A DNA stretch of 64,000 nt from Lachnoclostridium sp. An14 (lineage in GTDB: Bacteria > Bacillota > Clostridia > Lachnospirales > Lachnospiraceae), in contig NZ_NFLE01000001.1 in NCBI RefSeq assembly GCF_002160755.1, positions 1 to 64,000 of the forward strand. Reading direction: 5' to 3'. Below are positions 15,979 to 24,741 of this stretch, piece after piece. Position 1 is the first letter of the stretch, and each line of letters opens with the position of its first letter. Below the pieces are notes generated by a model that had not been told where the DNA came from, did not search any database, and saw only the letters and a list, made by a program, of their open reading frames with translations. The position numbers and the translations under genes are program-made.

Positions 15979-17049
15979 ATGAGAGAGCATACGAAAGTCG
16001 TGCGGATCGGAAACGTGGCCATCGGGGGAGGAAACCCGGTGGCCATCCAGTCTATGTGCAACACGAAAACAGAGGACGTGGCGTCCACCGTCAGCCAGAT
16101 TCTTAGGCTGGAGCGGGCCGGCTGTGAGATCATCCGGGTGGCGGTGCCCACCATGGAGGCGGCAAAGGCCTTAAGGGAGATCCGCTCCCGCATCCATATT
16201 CCCCTGGTGGCGGACATCCATTTCGACTACCGTCTGGCCATCGCCGCCATGGAAAACGGGGCGGACAAAATCCGCATCAATCCCGGAAACATCGGCAGTT
16301 CCGACCGGGTCCGGGCTGTGGTGGAGACGGCGAAGGAGAGGAATATCCCCATCCGCGTGGGAGTAAACAGCGGTTCCCTGGAAAAGGAGCTGTTAGCCAA
16401 ATACGGCGGTGTGACGGCGGAGGGACTGGTGGAGAGCGCCCTCCAGAAAACGGCCATGATCGAGGACATGGGCTATGACAACCTGGTGATCAGCATCAAG
16501 TCCTCCGACGTGATGATGTGCGTAAAGGCCCATGAGCTCATCGCCTCCCGGACAGACTATCCCCTGCACGTGGGCATCACCGAGGCCGGCACCGTAGCCT
16601 CCGGAAATATCAAATCCGCCGTGGGCCTGGGGATCATTCTCCATGAGGGCATCGGCGACACCATCCGCGTTTCCCTCACCGGCGACCCGGTGGAGGAGAT
16701 CAAATCCGCCAAGCTCATCCTCCGCACCCTGGGACTGCGGAAAGGGGGGATTGAGGTGGTTTCCTGCCCCACCTGCGGCAGGACCCGCATCGACCTCATC
16801 GGCCTGGCAAACCAGGTGGAGAGCATGGTGACGGAATTTGACGACCTGGATGGGGTGAAAGTGGCCGTTATGGGCTGCGTGGTAAACGGCCCCGGAGAGG
16901 CCAGGGAGGCGGACATCGGCGTAGCCGGCGGCATCGGCGAAGGCCTGCTCATCAAAAAGGGGGAGGCGGTGCGCAAGGTGCCGGAGGGCGAGCTGCTCTC
17001 TGTCCTTCGCGGGGAACTGGAGGAAATGCGCCGGGAGAGAAGGAAATAG
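15979..17049 (+). CDS. ispG: 4-hydroxy-3-methylbut-2-enyl diphosphate synthase (flavodoxin)
   Basis: 356 aa. 4Fe-4S enzyme of the MEP pathway turning MEcPP into HMBPP. N-terminal barrel with NPVAIQSMCNTKTEDV and VPTMEAAKAL; cluster Cys residues in VSCPTCGRTRIDL and VMGCVVNGPGEA near the C-terminus; DIGVAGG follows. ATG at 15979 is preferred to 15958 because the GGAGGGAG/AAAGGG site lies between them. The stop is 1 base before polC. Confidence 0.96.
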   Translation: MREHTKVVRIGNVAIGGGNPVAIQSMCNTKTEDVASTVSQILRLERAGCEIIRVAVPTMEAAKALREIRSRIHIPLVADIHFDYRLAIAAMENGADKIRINPGNIGSSDRVRAVVETAKERNIPIRVGVNSGSLEKELLAKYGGVTAEGLVESALQKTAMIEDMGYDNLVISIKSSDVMMCVKAHELIASRTDYPLHVGITEAGTVASGNIKSAVGLGIILHEGIGDTIRVSLTGDPVEEIKSAKLILRTLGLRKGGIEVVSCPTCGRTRIDLIGLANQVESMVTEFDDLDGVKVAVMGCVVNGPGEAREADIGVAGGIGEGLLIKKGEAVRKVPEGELLSVLRGELEEMRRERRK

Positions 17050-17050
17050 A

Positions 17051-20000
17051 ATGGCAAAGACGTTTTTGGAGGTGTTTCCGGATTTACATATCACGGAGGA
17101 CCTAAGGGAGCTTCTGAACCTGGTGGAGGTGGAAAAAGTGGCCTCCAACCGGGACCGGAGCTCCATCCGCATTTATATCGTCAGCCCGCGGCTGATCCAT
17201 AAAAAGAATATATTGGATCTGGAACGGGGTATCCGGGACCAGCTGTTTCCCGGAAAGCAGCTCTCCGTAAAAATCATGGAGAAGTACCGCCTTTCCAGCC
17301 AGTACACCCCCCAGAAACTGCTGGACATCTACAAGGACAGCCTGCTGCTGGAGTTAAAAAACTACAGCATTATCGAGTACACCATTCTGCGGAAGGCAGA
17401 GTGCACCTTCCCGGAGCCGGACCTCCTCCACATGACGGTGGAGGACACCATGGTCAACCGGGAGAAGGCGGGGGAGCTAAAGCGGGTGCTGGAAAAGGTG
17501 TTCCACGAGCGCTGCGGCCTGCCGGTGGAGGTGCAGTTCCAGTACGTGGAGGCGAAAGAAAATCCGCTGATGAAACAGAAACAGCACCAGCTGGCCAGGG
17601 AGGTGATGGAGATCACCCTGCGCTCCGCCGTGGGAAACGCCCTGGTATCCAGTGGCGGATACGGGGCGGAAGGCTCCGGTGCGGCCGGAGGGAGGAAGGA
17701 CGTTAGCAGTTCCGTGGGAAACGGCGGTTCCTCCTTTGGCTCCTTCGGCCATGGAACGGACGCGGCGGCACAGGGAGTGTCCGCGCCAGGCGGACATCCC
17801 CAGGAGGCCCCCGGCGCTCCGGACGAGTTCTGGGACCGTGCCATGGCCATGGCCGGGGACAGCTACGTGCTACCGGAGGGGGCGGAGCCGGCTCCCTGGG
17901 ATGAGACTCCCGGAGGGGTTTCTGCCATCGGTTCTGGGGGCAGCTCTGCCGTCGCGGCGCCGGGAGCGGGAGCGGCCGGAGCGGCTTTCCCGGCCGGAGC
18001 AGCCGGAATGGCTGGAGCCGCTGGAAAAACCGGGGCAGCCGGAATATCCGGCGTCGGGCAAGGAAAACCCCCCACGCCCAAAACTGCCTCCCCGTCAGCC
18101 TCCCGCACCGGCCGTGACGGCGGCCGGGAGGGATTCCGCAAAGGCGGCCGCAGCGGGTTCCGCAAAAACGACTCCGGCCGTGGGGAGTTCCGCAAGGCCT
18201 ACCGCCGCTCCGACAATCCCGACGTGCTCTACGCCAGGGATTTTGAGGGGGACGCGGTGGAGATTGACAAGATCGACGGAGCCATCGGCGAGACGGTGAT
18301 CCGGGGAAAGATCATCCACAAGGACAGCCGGGAGCTGCGCAGCGGCAAGACCATGCTCATGTTTGACGTGACAGATTTCACCGACACCATGACCGTAAAG
18401 ATCTTCGCCGAGGGCGAGGCCCTGGAGGATTTGAAAAACGCCGTCAAGGAGGGCACCTTCGTCCGGGTCAAGGGCGTGATCACCATTGACAAATTCGACG
18501 GGGAGCTGACCTTAAGCTCCGTGGTGGGCATCAAAAAGAGCGAGGATTTCACCGGCAAACGGATGGACAACAGCCTGGAAAAGCGGGTGGAGCTGCACTG
18601 CCACACGAAGATGAGCGATATGGACGGCGTCTCTGAGGTGAAGGACATCATCAAGCGGGCGAAAAAGTGGGGGATGGACGCCATCGCCGTCACGGACCAC
18701 GGCTGCGTCCAGGCCTTCCCCGACGCCAACCACGCGTTGGACAAGGGGGACGAGTTCAAGGTCATCTACGGCGTGGAAGGCTATCTGGTGGACGACTTAA
18801 AGCAGCTGGTGGAACACCCCAGGGGCCAGTCCTTCGACGGGGATTTTGTGGTGTTTGACTTAGAGACCACAGGCCTCAGCCCGGAGAAAAACAGGATCAT
18901 TGAGATCGGTGCGGTGAAGGTGGCAAACGGGGAGATCGTGGACCGGTTCAGTACCTTCGTAAACCCGGAGGTCCCCATCCCCTTTGAGATCGAAAAGCTC
19001 ACCGGCATCAACGACGCCATGGTCATCGGCGCGCCGAAGATCGAGACGGTGCTGCCGGAGTTTTTAGCCTTCTGCGGGGACGCGGTGCTGGTGGGCCACA
19101 ATGCCGCCTTCGACGTCAGTTTCGTGGCCCACAACGCCGCCAGACAGGACATCCCCTTCGAGCCCACGGTGTTAGACACCGTCTCCATGGCCCAGCACCT
19201 GCTGCCCAATTTAAACCGCTATAAGCTGGACACGGTGGCCAAGGCCTTAAACGTGTCCCTGGAAAACCACCACCGGGCGGTGGACGACGCCGGGGCCACG
19301 GCGGAGATCTTTGCCGCCTTTGTGAAAATGCTCCGGGACCGGGGCGTAAACGACGTGGACGCCTTAAACGCCATGAGCCAGATGTCCGTGGAGATGATCC
19401 GCAAAATGCCCACCTACCACGTGATCATCCTGGCAGACAGCGACGAGGGCCGGGTAAACCTATACCGGCTGGTGTCCTTCTCCCACCTGGAATACTTTTC
19501 CAGGCGGCCCAGGATCCCCAAGAGCCTGCTGGAAAAATACCGCAAGGGCTTGATCATCGGCTCCGCCTGCGAGGCGGGAGAGCTCTACCAGGCCCTTCTG
19601 CGGGGGGCCTCCGACGCGGCCATCGCCAGGCTGGTGAATTTTTACGACTACCTGGAGATCCAGCCCCTGGGGAACAACGCCTTCATGCTGAAGGATGAAA
19701 AGAGCACGGTGAAATCCTGGGACGATTTGATCGAGATCAATAAGAAAATCGTGGATTTGGGAGAGAAGTTCGGAAAACCGGTGTGCGCCACCTGCGACGT
19801 CCATTTCCTGGACCCGGAGGACGAGATTTACCGGCGCATCATCATGGCGGGGCAGGGCTTTAAGGACAGCGACGAGCAGGCCCCCCTGTACCTGCGCACC
19901 ACGGAGGAAATGTTAAAGGAATTTGAGTACCTGGGCCCCAATAAGGCCTACGAGGTGGTGGTGACCAACACCAGGATGATCGCCTCCCGGTGCCAGAAGA

Positions 20001-21925
20001 TTTCCCCGGTGCGGCCGGATAAATGCCCGCCGGTGATCCCCGACTCCGACAAGACCCTGCGGAAGATCTGCTACGACCGGGCCCACGAGATCTACGGGGA
20101 AAACCTGCCGGAGATCGTAGTGGCCAGGCTGGAGCGGGAGCTAAACTCCATTATCAGCAACGGCTTTGCCGTGATGTACATCATCGCCCAGAAACTGGTG
20201 TGGAAGTCCAACGAGGACGGCTATCTGGTGGGCTCCCGAGGTTCCGTAGGTTCTTCCTTCGTGGCCACCATGTCAGGAATCACGGAGGTAAACCCCCTAA
20301 GCCCCCACTACATCTGTCCCAACTGCCACTACTACGATTTCGACTCCGAGGCGGTGCGCCAGTGCGACGGCCTGGCCGGCTGCGATATGCCGGACCGCAC
20401 CTGCCCCGTCTGCGGGAAACCGCTGAAAAAAGAGGGATTTGACATCCCCTTTGAGACCTTCCTAGGCTTTAAGGGCAACAAGGAGCCGGATATTGACCTG
20501 AATTTCTCCGGAGAGTACCAGAGCAAGGCTCACGATTACACGGAGGTCATTTTCGGAAAAGGCCAGACCTTCCGTGCGGGGACCATCGGCACCCTGGCGG
20601 ACAAGACGGCCTACGGCTACGTGAAAAACTATTTTGAGGAGCACGGCGTCCGCAAGCGCAACTGCGAGATCAACCGCATCGTCCAGGGCTGCGTGGGCGT
20701 CCGGAGGACCACGGGACAGCACCCGGGAGGCATTATCGTGCTTCCCCTGGGGGAGGAAATTTATTCTTTCACCCCGGTGCAGCACCCGGCAAACGATATG
20801 ACGACCTCCACCATCACCACCCATTTTGACTATCACTCCATCGACCACAACCTGTTAAAGCTGGACATTTTAGGACACGATGATCCCACCATGATCCGGA
20901 TGCTTCAGGACCTGACCGGACTGGATCCCGTAAAGGACATTCCTTTGGATTCCCCGGAGGTGATGAGCCTGTTCCAGAGCACGAAGGCCCTGGGGGTGGA
21001 GCCGGAGGACATCGGCGGCTGTCCCTTAGGAGCTCTTGGCGTGCCGGAGTTTGGAACGGACTTTGCCATGCAGATGCTCATCGACACCAAGCCGAAGTAT
21101 TTCTCCGACCTGGTGCGCATCGCCGGCCTGGCCCACGGCACCGATGTGTGGCTGGGAAACGCCCAGACTCTCATCCAGGAGGGAAAGGCCACCATTCAGA
21201 CGGCCATCTGTACCCGTGACGACATCATGGTGTACTTAATCCGTATGGGGTTAGACCAGGAGCTCTCCTTCACCATCATGGAGAGCGTCCGGAAAGGAAA
21301 GGGCTTAAAGCCGGAGTGGGAGGAGGAGATGGTGGCCCACGGCGTGCCGGACTGGTACATCGGCTCCTGCAAAAAGATCAAATATATGTTCCCGAAGGCC
21401 CACGCGGCGGCTTACGTGATGATGGCCTGGCGGATCGCCTACTGCAAGGTGTTCTATCCCCTGGCCTACTACGCCGCCTTCTTCTCCATCCGGGCCAGCG
21501 GGTTCTCCTACGAGCTCATGTGCCAGGGGAGAGACCGGCTGGAATACTATCTGGACGACTACAAAAAGCGTTCCGACACCCTGTCTCAGAAGGAGCAGGC
21601 CACCCTGCGGGATATGCGCATCGTGCAGGAAATGTACGCCAGAGGCTACGAGTTTTTGCCCATCGACGTCTACCGGGCCAAGGCCAGGCATTTCCAGATC
21701 ATCGACGGAAAGCTGATGCCGTCCCTATCCAGCATCGACGGACTGGGGGAGAAGGCGGCGGACGCCATCGTGGACGCGGTGATCGACGGGCCCTTCCTCT
21801 CCAAGGAGGACTTCCGCAACCGCACCAAGGTGAGTAAGACCATCTGCGACCTGATGGCCGATTTGAACATCTTAAGCGGCCTGCCGGAGAGCAACCAGCT
21901 CTCCCTGTTCGACCTGGTGGGATAG
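17051..21925 (+). CDS. polC: DNA polymerase III alpha subunit, PolC type, with unusual low-complexity linker
   Basis: 1624 aa, longer than the roughly 1440 aa of Bacillus PolC. Order of domains: N-terminal region (1-200); a Gly/Ala/Ser-rich insert (about 200-390) ending in an Arg/Lys-rich stretch; an OB fold (about 410-500); a PHP domain beginning VELHCHTKMSDMDGVSEV (about 514); a proofreading exonuclease inserted in it (FVVFDLETTGL at about 600, with HNAAFDVSFVAHN and HRAVDDAGATAE); then the polymerase core (GSRGSVGSSFVATMSGI, PDIDLNFSGEYQ, DILGHDDPTMIRML, FPKAHAAAYVMMAWRIAY) and a Cys4 zinc site (CPNCHYYDFD...CPVCG). The replicative polymerase of low-GC Gram-positives. The insert shares the frame and shows no stops. 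Confidence 0.97.
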   Translation: MAKTFLEVFPDLHITEDLRELLNLVEVEKVASNRDRSSIRIYIVSPRLIHKKNILDLERGIRDQLFPGKQLSVKIMEKYRLSSQYTPQKLLDIYKDSLLLELKNYSIIEYTILRKAECTFPEPDLLHMTVEDTMVNREKAGELKRVLEKVFHERCGLPVEVQFQYVEAKENPLMKQKQHQLAREVMEITLRSAVGNALVSSGGYGAEGSGAAGGRKDVSSSVGNGGSSFGSFGHGTDAAAQGVSAPGGHPQEAPGAPDEFWDRAMAMAGDSYVLPEGAEPAPWDETPGGVSAIGSGGSSAVAAPGAGAAGAAFPAGAAGMAGAAGKTGAAGISGVGQGKPPTPKTASPSASRTGRDGGREGFRKGGRSGFRKNDSGRGEFRKAYRRSDNPDVLYARDFEGDAVEIDKIDGAIGETVIRGKIIHKDSRELRSGKTMLMFDVTDFTDTMTVKIFAEGEALEDLKNAVKEGTFVRVKGVITIDKFDGELTLSSVVGIKKSEDFTGKRMDNSLEKRVELHCHTKMSDMDGVSEVKDIIKRAKKWGMDAIAVTDHGCVQAFPDANHALDKGDEFKVIYGVEGYLVDDLKQLVEHPRGQSFDGDFVVFDLETTGLSPEKNRIIEIGAVKVANGEIVDRFSTFVNPEVPIPFEIEKLTGINDAMVIGAPKIETVLPEFLAFCGDAVLVGHNAAFDVSFVAHNAARQDIPFEPTVLDTVSMAQHLLPNLNRYKLDTVAKALNVSLENHHRAVDDAGATAEIFAAFVKMLRDRGVNDVDALNAMSQMSVEMIRKMPTYHVIILADSDEGRVNLYRLVSFSHLEYFSRRPRIPKSLLEKYRKGLIIGSACEAGELYQALLRGASDAAIARLVNFYDYLEIQPLGNNAFMLKDEKSTVKSWDDLIEINKKIVDLGEKFGKPVCATCDVHFLDPEDEIYRRIIMAGQGFKDSDEQAPLYLRTTEEMLKEFEYLGPNKAYEVVVTNTRMIASRCQKISPVRPDKCPPVIPDSDKTLRKICYDRAHEIYGENLPEIVVARLERELNSIISNGFAVMYIIAQKLVWKSNEDGYLVGSRGSVGSSFVATMSGITEVNPLSPHYICPNCHYYDFDSEAVRQCDGLAGCDMPDRTCPVCGKPLKKEGFDIPFETFLGFKGNKEPDIDLNFSGEYQSKAHDYTEVIFGKGQTFRAGTIGTLADKTAYGYVKNYFEEHGVRKRNCEINRIVQGCVGVRRTTGQHPGGIIVLPLGEEIYSFTPVQHPANDMTTSTITTHFDYHSIDHNLLKLDILGHDDPTMIRMLQDLTGLDPVKDIPLDSPEVMSLFQSTKALGVEPEDIGGCPLGALGVPEFGTDFAMQMLIDTKPKYFSDLVRIAGLAHGTDVWLGNAQTLIQEGKATIQTAICTRDDIMVYLIRMGLDQELSFTIMESVRKGKGLKPEWEEEMVAHGVPDWYIGSCKKIKYMFPKAHAAAYVMMAWRIAYCKVFYPLAYYAAFFSIRASGFSYELMCQGRDRLEYYLDDYKKRSDTLSQKEQATLRDMRIVQEMYARGYEFLPIDVYRAKARHFQIIDGKLMPSLSSIDGLGEKAADAIVDAVIDGPFLSKEDFRNRTKVSKTICDLMADLNILSGLPESNQLSLFDLVG

Positions 21926-21994
21926 GCCGGGCCGTCCGGATAGAATACGGTATCCTGTATACAAAAAAGATAAAAACGAAAAGAGGGATTGGAA

Positions 21995-22762
21995 ATGACA
22001 GCAGCCATCTATTTTTCTCCCACCTGGACCTCGAAAAAGGGGGCGGAGGCCATCGCCGCGGAGCTTGCAGGCGGCGGGGAAGTGGTCTCCCTGGACGTGA
22101 CCCGGTTTGACGCCAGACCGGAGGTCACGGAGTTTTCCCCGGAGGATCTGGTGGTGTTCGGGGCGCCCGTCTACGGCGGCCGCCTCTACCGCGGTTCCAA
22201 GGAGCGTTTCCGGGCCTTTCACGGAAACAAAACGCCCTGCGTCATCACTGTCACCTACGGAAACCGCCACTACGATGACGCATTGCTGGAGCTTTTTGAC
22301 CTGGCAAAAGAGCTGGGCTTTCGCCTGGTGGCGGCAGCGGCCCTTATCGGACAGCACACCTACGGCCAGATCCAGGTGGGACGTCCGGATGAGGCGGATC
22401 TGGCGGAGGACCGTTCCTTCGCCGCGCAGGTAAAGGAAAACCTGGCCGCCGGCCGTTTTCTGGACACGGTGCCGGGAAACCGTCCCTACGTGAAGGGGGA
22501 CGAGGGCGGAGGAGGAGGCCATTTCCATCCCCTCACCGCCGGGGAGTGCAGCCGCTGCGGCCTCTGCGCGGCGGAGTGCCCGGAGGGGGCCATCGCCCCG
22601 GACTGCGTGACCATTGACCCGGCAAAGTGCATTGCCTGTTTCCGCTGCATCCGCATCTGTCCGGAGCAGGCCAAGAACATGAATGTTCCCGCCTACTTAG
22701 AGTTCGCGGAAGGGTTTACCCAAAAGCTGGCGCAGCCCAGAAAAAACGAATACTTCCTGTAA
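21995..22762 (+). CDS. EFR1-type flavodoxin plus 2x4Fe-4S ferredoxin protein
   Basis: 255 aa. The N-terminal half is flavodoxin-like (IYFSPTWTSKKGAEAIAAEL, VVFGAPVYGGRL, VTYGNRHYDDALLEL). The C-terminal part has two classic ferredoxin clusters, CSRCGLCAAECP and CIACFRCIRICP (about residues 187-225). Family members are electron carriers or reductases in anaerobes; the partner is unknown. ATG at 21995 is chosen over an upstream TTG because AGAGGG lies 7 bases before it. Likely monocistronic after polC. Confidence 0.88.
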   Translation: MTAAIYFSPTWTSKKGAEAIAAELAGGGEVVSLDVTRFDARPEVTEFSPEDLVVFGAPVYGGRLYRGSKERFRAFHGNKTPCVITVTYGNRHYDDALLELFDLAKELGFRLVAAAALIGQHTYGQIQVGRPDEADLAEDRSFAAQVKENLAAGRFLDTVPGNRPYVKGDEGGGGGHFHPLTAGECSRCGLCAAECPEGAIAPDCVTIDPAKCIACFRCIRICPEQAKNMNVPAYLEFAEGFTQKLAQPRKNEYFL

Positions 22763-22895
22763 CAACCACCGTCCCGCCTTGGCCGGATTCCTGTCGCATT
22801 TTGCGGCCGGTTTCCGTCATAGGCGGGATATTTTCGTCATAGACATAGTATTAGCTTGCGGGCAAATAATAAGGTCAAGAAAGAGGAGAGATACT

Positions 22896-23522
22896 ATGTC
22901 GGAAAAAATGATGGAAAACAACAAGGTCAGCGTGATCGGGGAGATCGTATCCGGTTTCACCTTCAGCCATGAGGTATTCGGAGAGGGCTTTTACATGGTG
23001 GAGCTGGCGGTGAACCGGCTGAGCGAGCAGGTGGATGTGATTCCCCTGATGATTTCCGAGCGGCTGCTGGATGTGGACAGAAATTACGAGGGCTGTACGG
23101 TGGAGGCCATCGGCCAGTTCCGTTCCTATAACCGCCACGAGGGCGCCAAAAACCGCCTGGTGCTGTCGGTGTTCGTGCGGGAGATCAATTTCCTGGAGGA
23201 GTTTACGGACTACACAAAGACAAACCAGATTTTCCTGGACGGCTACATCTGCAAGGAGCCGGTTTACCGGAAAACGCCCCTGGGCCGGGAGATCGCCGAC
23301 CTTCTGCTGGCAGTAAACCGCCCTTACGGCAAGTCCGATTACATACCCTGCATTTCCTGGGGCAGAAACGCCCGCTACGCCTCCGGGTTCCAGGTGGGCG
23401 TCCGGGTCCGGGTCTGGGGCCGGGTGCAGAGCCGGGAGTACACCAAAAAGCTCAGCGACATCGAATGCGAGAAACGGGTGGCCTACGAGGTTTCCGTCAG
23501 CAAGCTGGAATGCGTGGAGTGA
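22896..23522 (+). CDS. Single-stranded DNA-binding-protein-like OB-fold protein
   Basis: 208 aa. SSB-family features: NKVSVIGEIVSGFTFSHEVFGEGFYMVELAV at the start, DGYICKEPVYRKTPLGREIADLLLAVNRPYGKSDYIPCISWGRNARYA (a very SSB-like strand-helix pattern) and VRVWGRVQSREYTK. It has two OB-like halves and lacks the acidic DDDIPF-type tail of true SSB, ending instead in VSKLECVE. It is therefore probably an accessory SSB rather than the housekeeping one, which normally sits between rpsF and rpsR. Start chosen at 22896 behind AAGAGGAGAG. Confidence 0.75.
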   Translation: MSEKMMENNKVSVIGEIVSGFTFSHEVFGEGFYMVELAVNRLSEQVDVIPLMISERLLDVDRNYEGCTVEAIGQFRSYNRHEGAKNRLVLSVFVREINFLEEFTDYTKTNQIFLDGYICKEPVYRKTPLGREIADLLLAVNRPYGKSDYIPCISWGRNARYASGFQVGVRVRVWGRVQSREYTKKLSDIECEKRVAYEVSVSKLECVE

Positions 23523-23624
23523 CGGCCCCGCCGGAGCGCATGGAAATCGCCACGCAATCTTGCAATATATGGAAAAATGTGGTACGATAAGCAGAAGTTG
23601 AAACACGCTTATGAGGTGAAAACG

Positions 23625-24110
23625 ATGGATAAAGGAACCGTTCAAGTAATCTACGGCACCGGCAAGGGGAAAACCGGTGCGGCCCTGGGCCGGGCCCTGC
23701 AGGTGCTCAACCAGGGAAAAACTGTCATCGTCATCCAGTTTATGAAGGGGAGCACCGCCGGGACCGATTCGGAGATTTTAAAACGGCTGGAGCCGGAGAT
23801 GAAGGTATTCCGCTTTGAAAAGCAGGCGGTAGGCTTTAAGCATCTCTCCCCCGGAGAGAAACGGGAGGAGCTGATGAACATCCGCAATGGTTTAAATTTC
23901 GCCAGAAAGGTCACCGGCACGGGGGAATGCGACCTGTTGATTCTGGATGAGATCCTGGACCTTTTGGAGTACGGGATTCTGACCGAGGAGGAGCTAAAGG
24001 ATCTAGTGCGGGAGAAGGAAGACAGCATGGAGCTGATTCTCACCGGGCGGAGATGCCCGGAGGGGCTGAAGTCCTCTGTGGACTGCATCTCCCACATGGA
24101 GAATGAGTAA
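23625..24110 (+). CDS. Corrinoid adenosyltransferase (CobA/CobO/BtuR type)
   Basis: 161 aa. Adenylates cob(I)alamin or its precursors, giving adenosylcobalamin. The P-loop YGTGKGKTG spans residues 10-18; VIVIQFMKG and the Walker-B-like CDLLILDEILDLL follow; the end TGRRCPEGL is typical. Slightly shorter than E. coli BtuR (about 196 aa), as is common in Clostridia. The start at 23625 follows GAGGTG. No other cobalamin genes are adjacent. Its stop codon lies at the base of structured element D. Confidence 0.88.
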   Translation: MDKGTVQVIYGTGKGKTGAALGRALQVLNQGKTVIVIQFMKGSTAGTDSEILKRLEPEMKVFRFEKQAVGFKHLSPGEKREELMNIRNGLNFARKVTGTGECDLLILDEILDLLEYGILTEEELKDLVREKEDSMELILTGRRCPEGLKSSVDCISHMENE

Positions 24111-24292
24111 TCGTTCAGCCATGCGGAAACATACGGTAAAATACTGGGTGAGAGCTTACTCACTGAGCAGTGTTTTGCCATATGGTTCTATAGGGCGGAC
24201 GCCCGGCATGAATCATTGGACGGCGGATAACCTTTCGCGTCAGCCGGTTTTATAGAATCCGTCCAATGAGGAACGGCATGGCTGAACGGTTA
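24108..24292 (+). repeat. Structured 185-bp inverted-repeat element D
   Basis: The outer stem pairs TAATCGTTCAGCCATGC (24108-24124) with GCATGGCTGAACGGTTA (24276-24292), 17 pairs with one G-U. Inside, 24129-24145 pairs with 24168-24184 (16 of 17 positions, two of them G-U), closing on a GTGAG/CTCAC mini-hairpin. TCATTGGACGG at 24213-24223 pairs perfectly with CCGTCCAATGA at 24259-24269. TTCTATA (24186) and TATAGAA (24251) could pair as a pseudoknot. The outer stem begins at the stop codon of the preceding gene. It is either a terminal-inverted-repeat mini-element or a structured RNA; I cannot tell which. Confidence 0.6.
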
Positions 24293-24322
24293 CGAGAATG
24301 AGCGTGCCGCCGGAGAAGACGG

Positions 24323-24351
24323 TTGACATTTTCAGACAATAGTGATAGGAT
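24323..24351 (+). promoter_or_regulatory. Promoter for the lysine riboswitch-dapA-dapB unit
   Basis: TTGACA, a 17-bp spacer, TAGGAT. It sits just upstream of the riboswitch aptamer. Confidence 0.75.
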
Positions 24352-24365
24352 AAGGCAAAGAGAAA

Positions 24366-24534
24366 AGGTAGAGGTCGCGCGACCTAAGAGTACCCGCCGG
24401 ATGCCGCAGGGGCAGAGGAAGGCGGAGGAAAGGGGGAAGCGCCGAAGGAGTGGGCTGCCTGCCGGCGTACTTCTGGGCATAGGGTTAAGAGCCCTGTGAC
24501 TGTCATCCGGACGGATGGAGAGCTACTGATCAGG
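24366..24534 (+). promoter_or_regulatory. Lysine riboswitch (L box)
   Basis: Conserved aptamer blocks appear in the right order: GTAGAGGTCGCG at the 5' side of P1/P2, AAGAGTA, GAAAGGGGGAAGCGCCGAAG (24428-24447), the CTTCTGGGCATAGGGTTAAG region, ACTGTCATCC, and the 3' closing GGATGGAGAGCTACTGA. This matches the L-box aptamer, which senses lysine and represses lysine/diaminopimelate genes. Downstream is a terminator candidate and then dapA, the expected target. Confidence 0.93.
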
Positions 24535-24545
24535 TGAGTAAACTT

Positions 24546-24610
24546 GCAGTTTTCAGGGGGCTGTCCAGATGGACGGTCCCCTTTCCCGTTGCGGGAAACT
24601 GCCGTTTCTG
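24546..24610 (+). terminator. Riboswitch expression platform: terminator and competing stem
   Basis: Hairpin GGGGGCTGTCC (24556-24566) / GGACGGTCCCC (24571-24581) followed by TTT. It is nested in a wider pairing of GCAGTTTTC (24546) with GGAAACTGC (24594-24602). A further hairpin GGCAAAC-CGTC-GTTTGCC lies at about 24663-24680, before the dapA leader end. The short T-run means termination is plausible rather than certain. Confidence 0.55.
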
Positions 24611-24741
24611 TAACCGGGACCGGCTGCCAAAGCGCGCGGCGCGGAACCATCCGGTATCTGGAGGCAAACCGTCGTTTGCCCCCTTCAGGAGGATGAAAAC
24701 ACAGTCTGGCCAAAAGGTGGACGTTATAAGGAGGAAGGATT

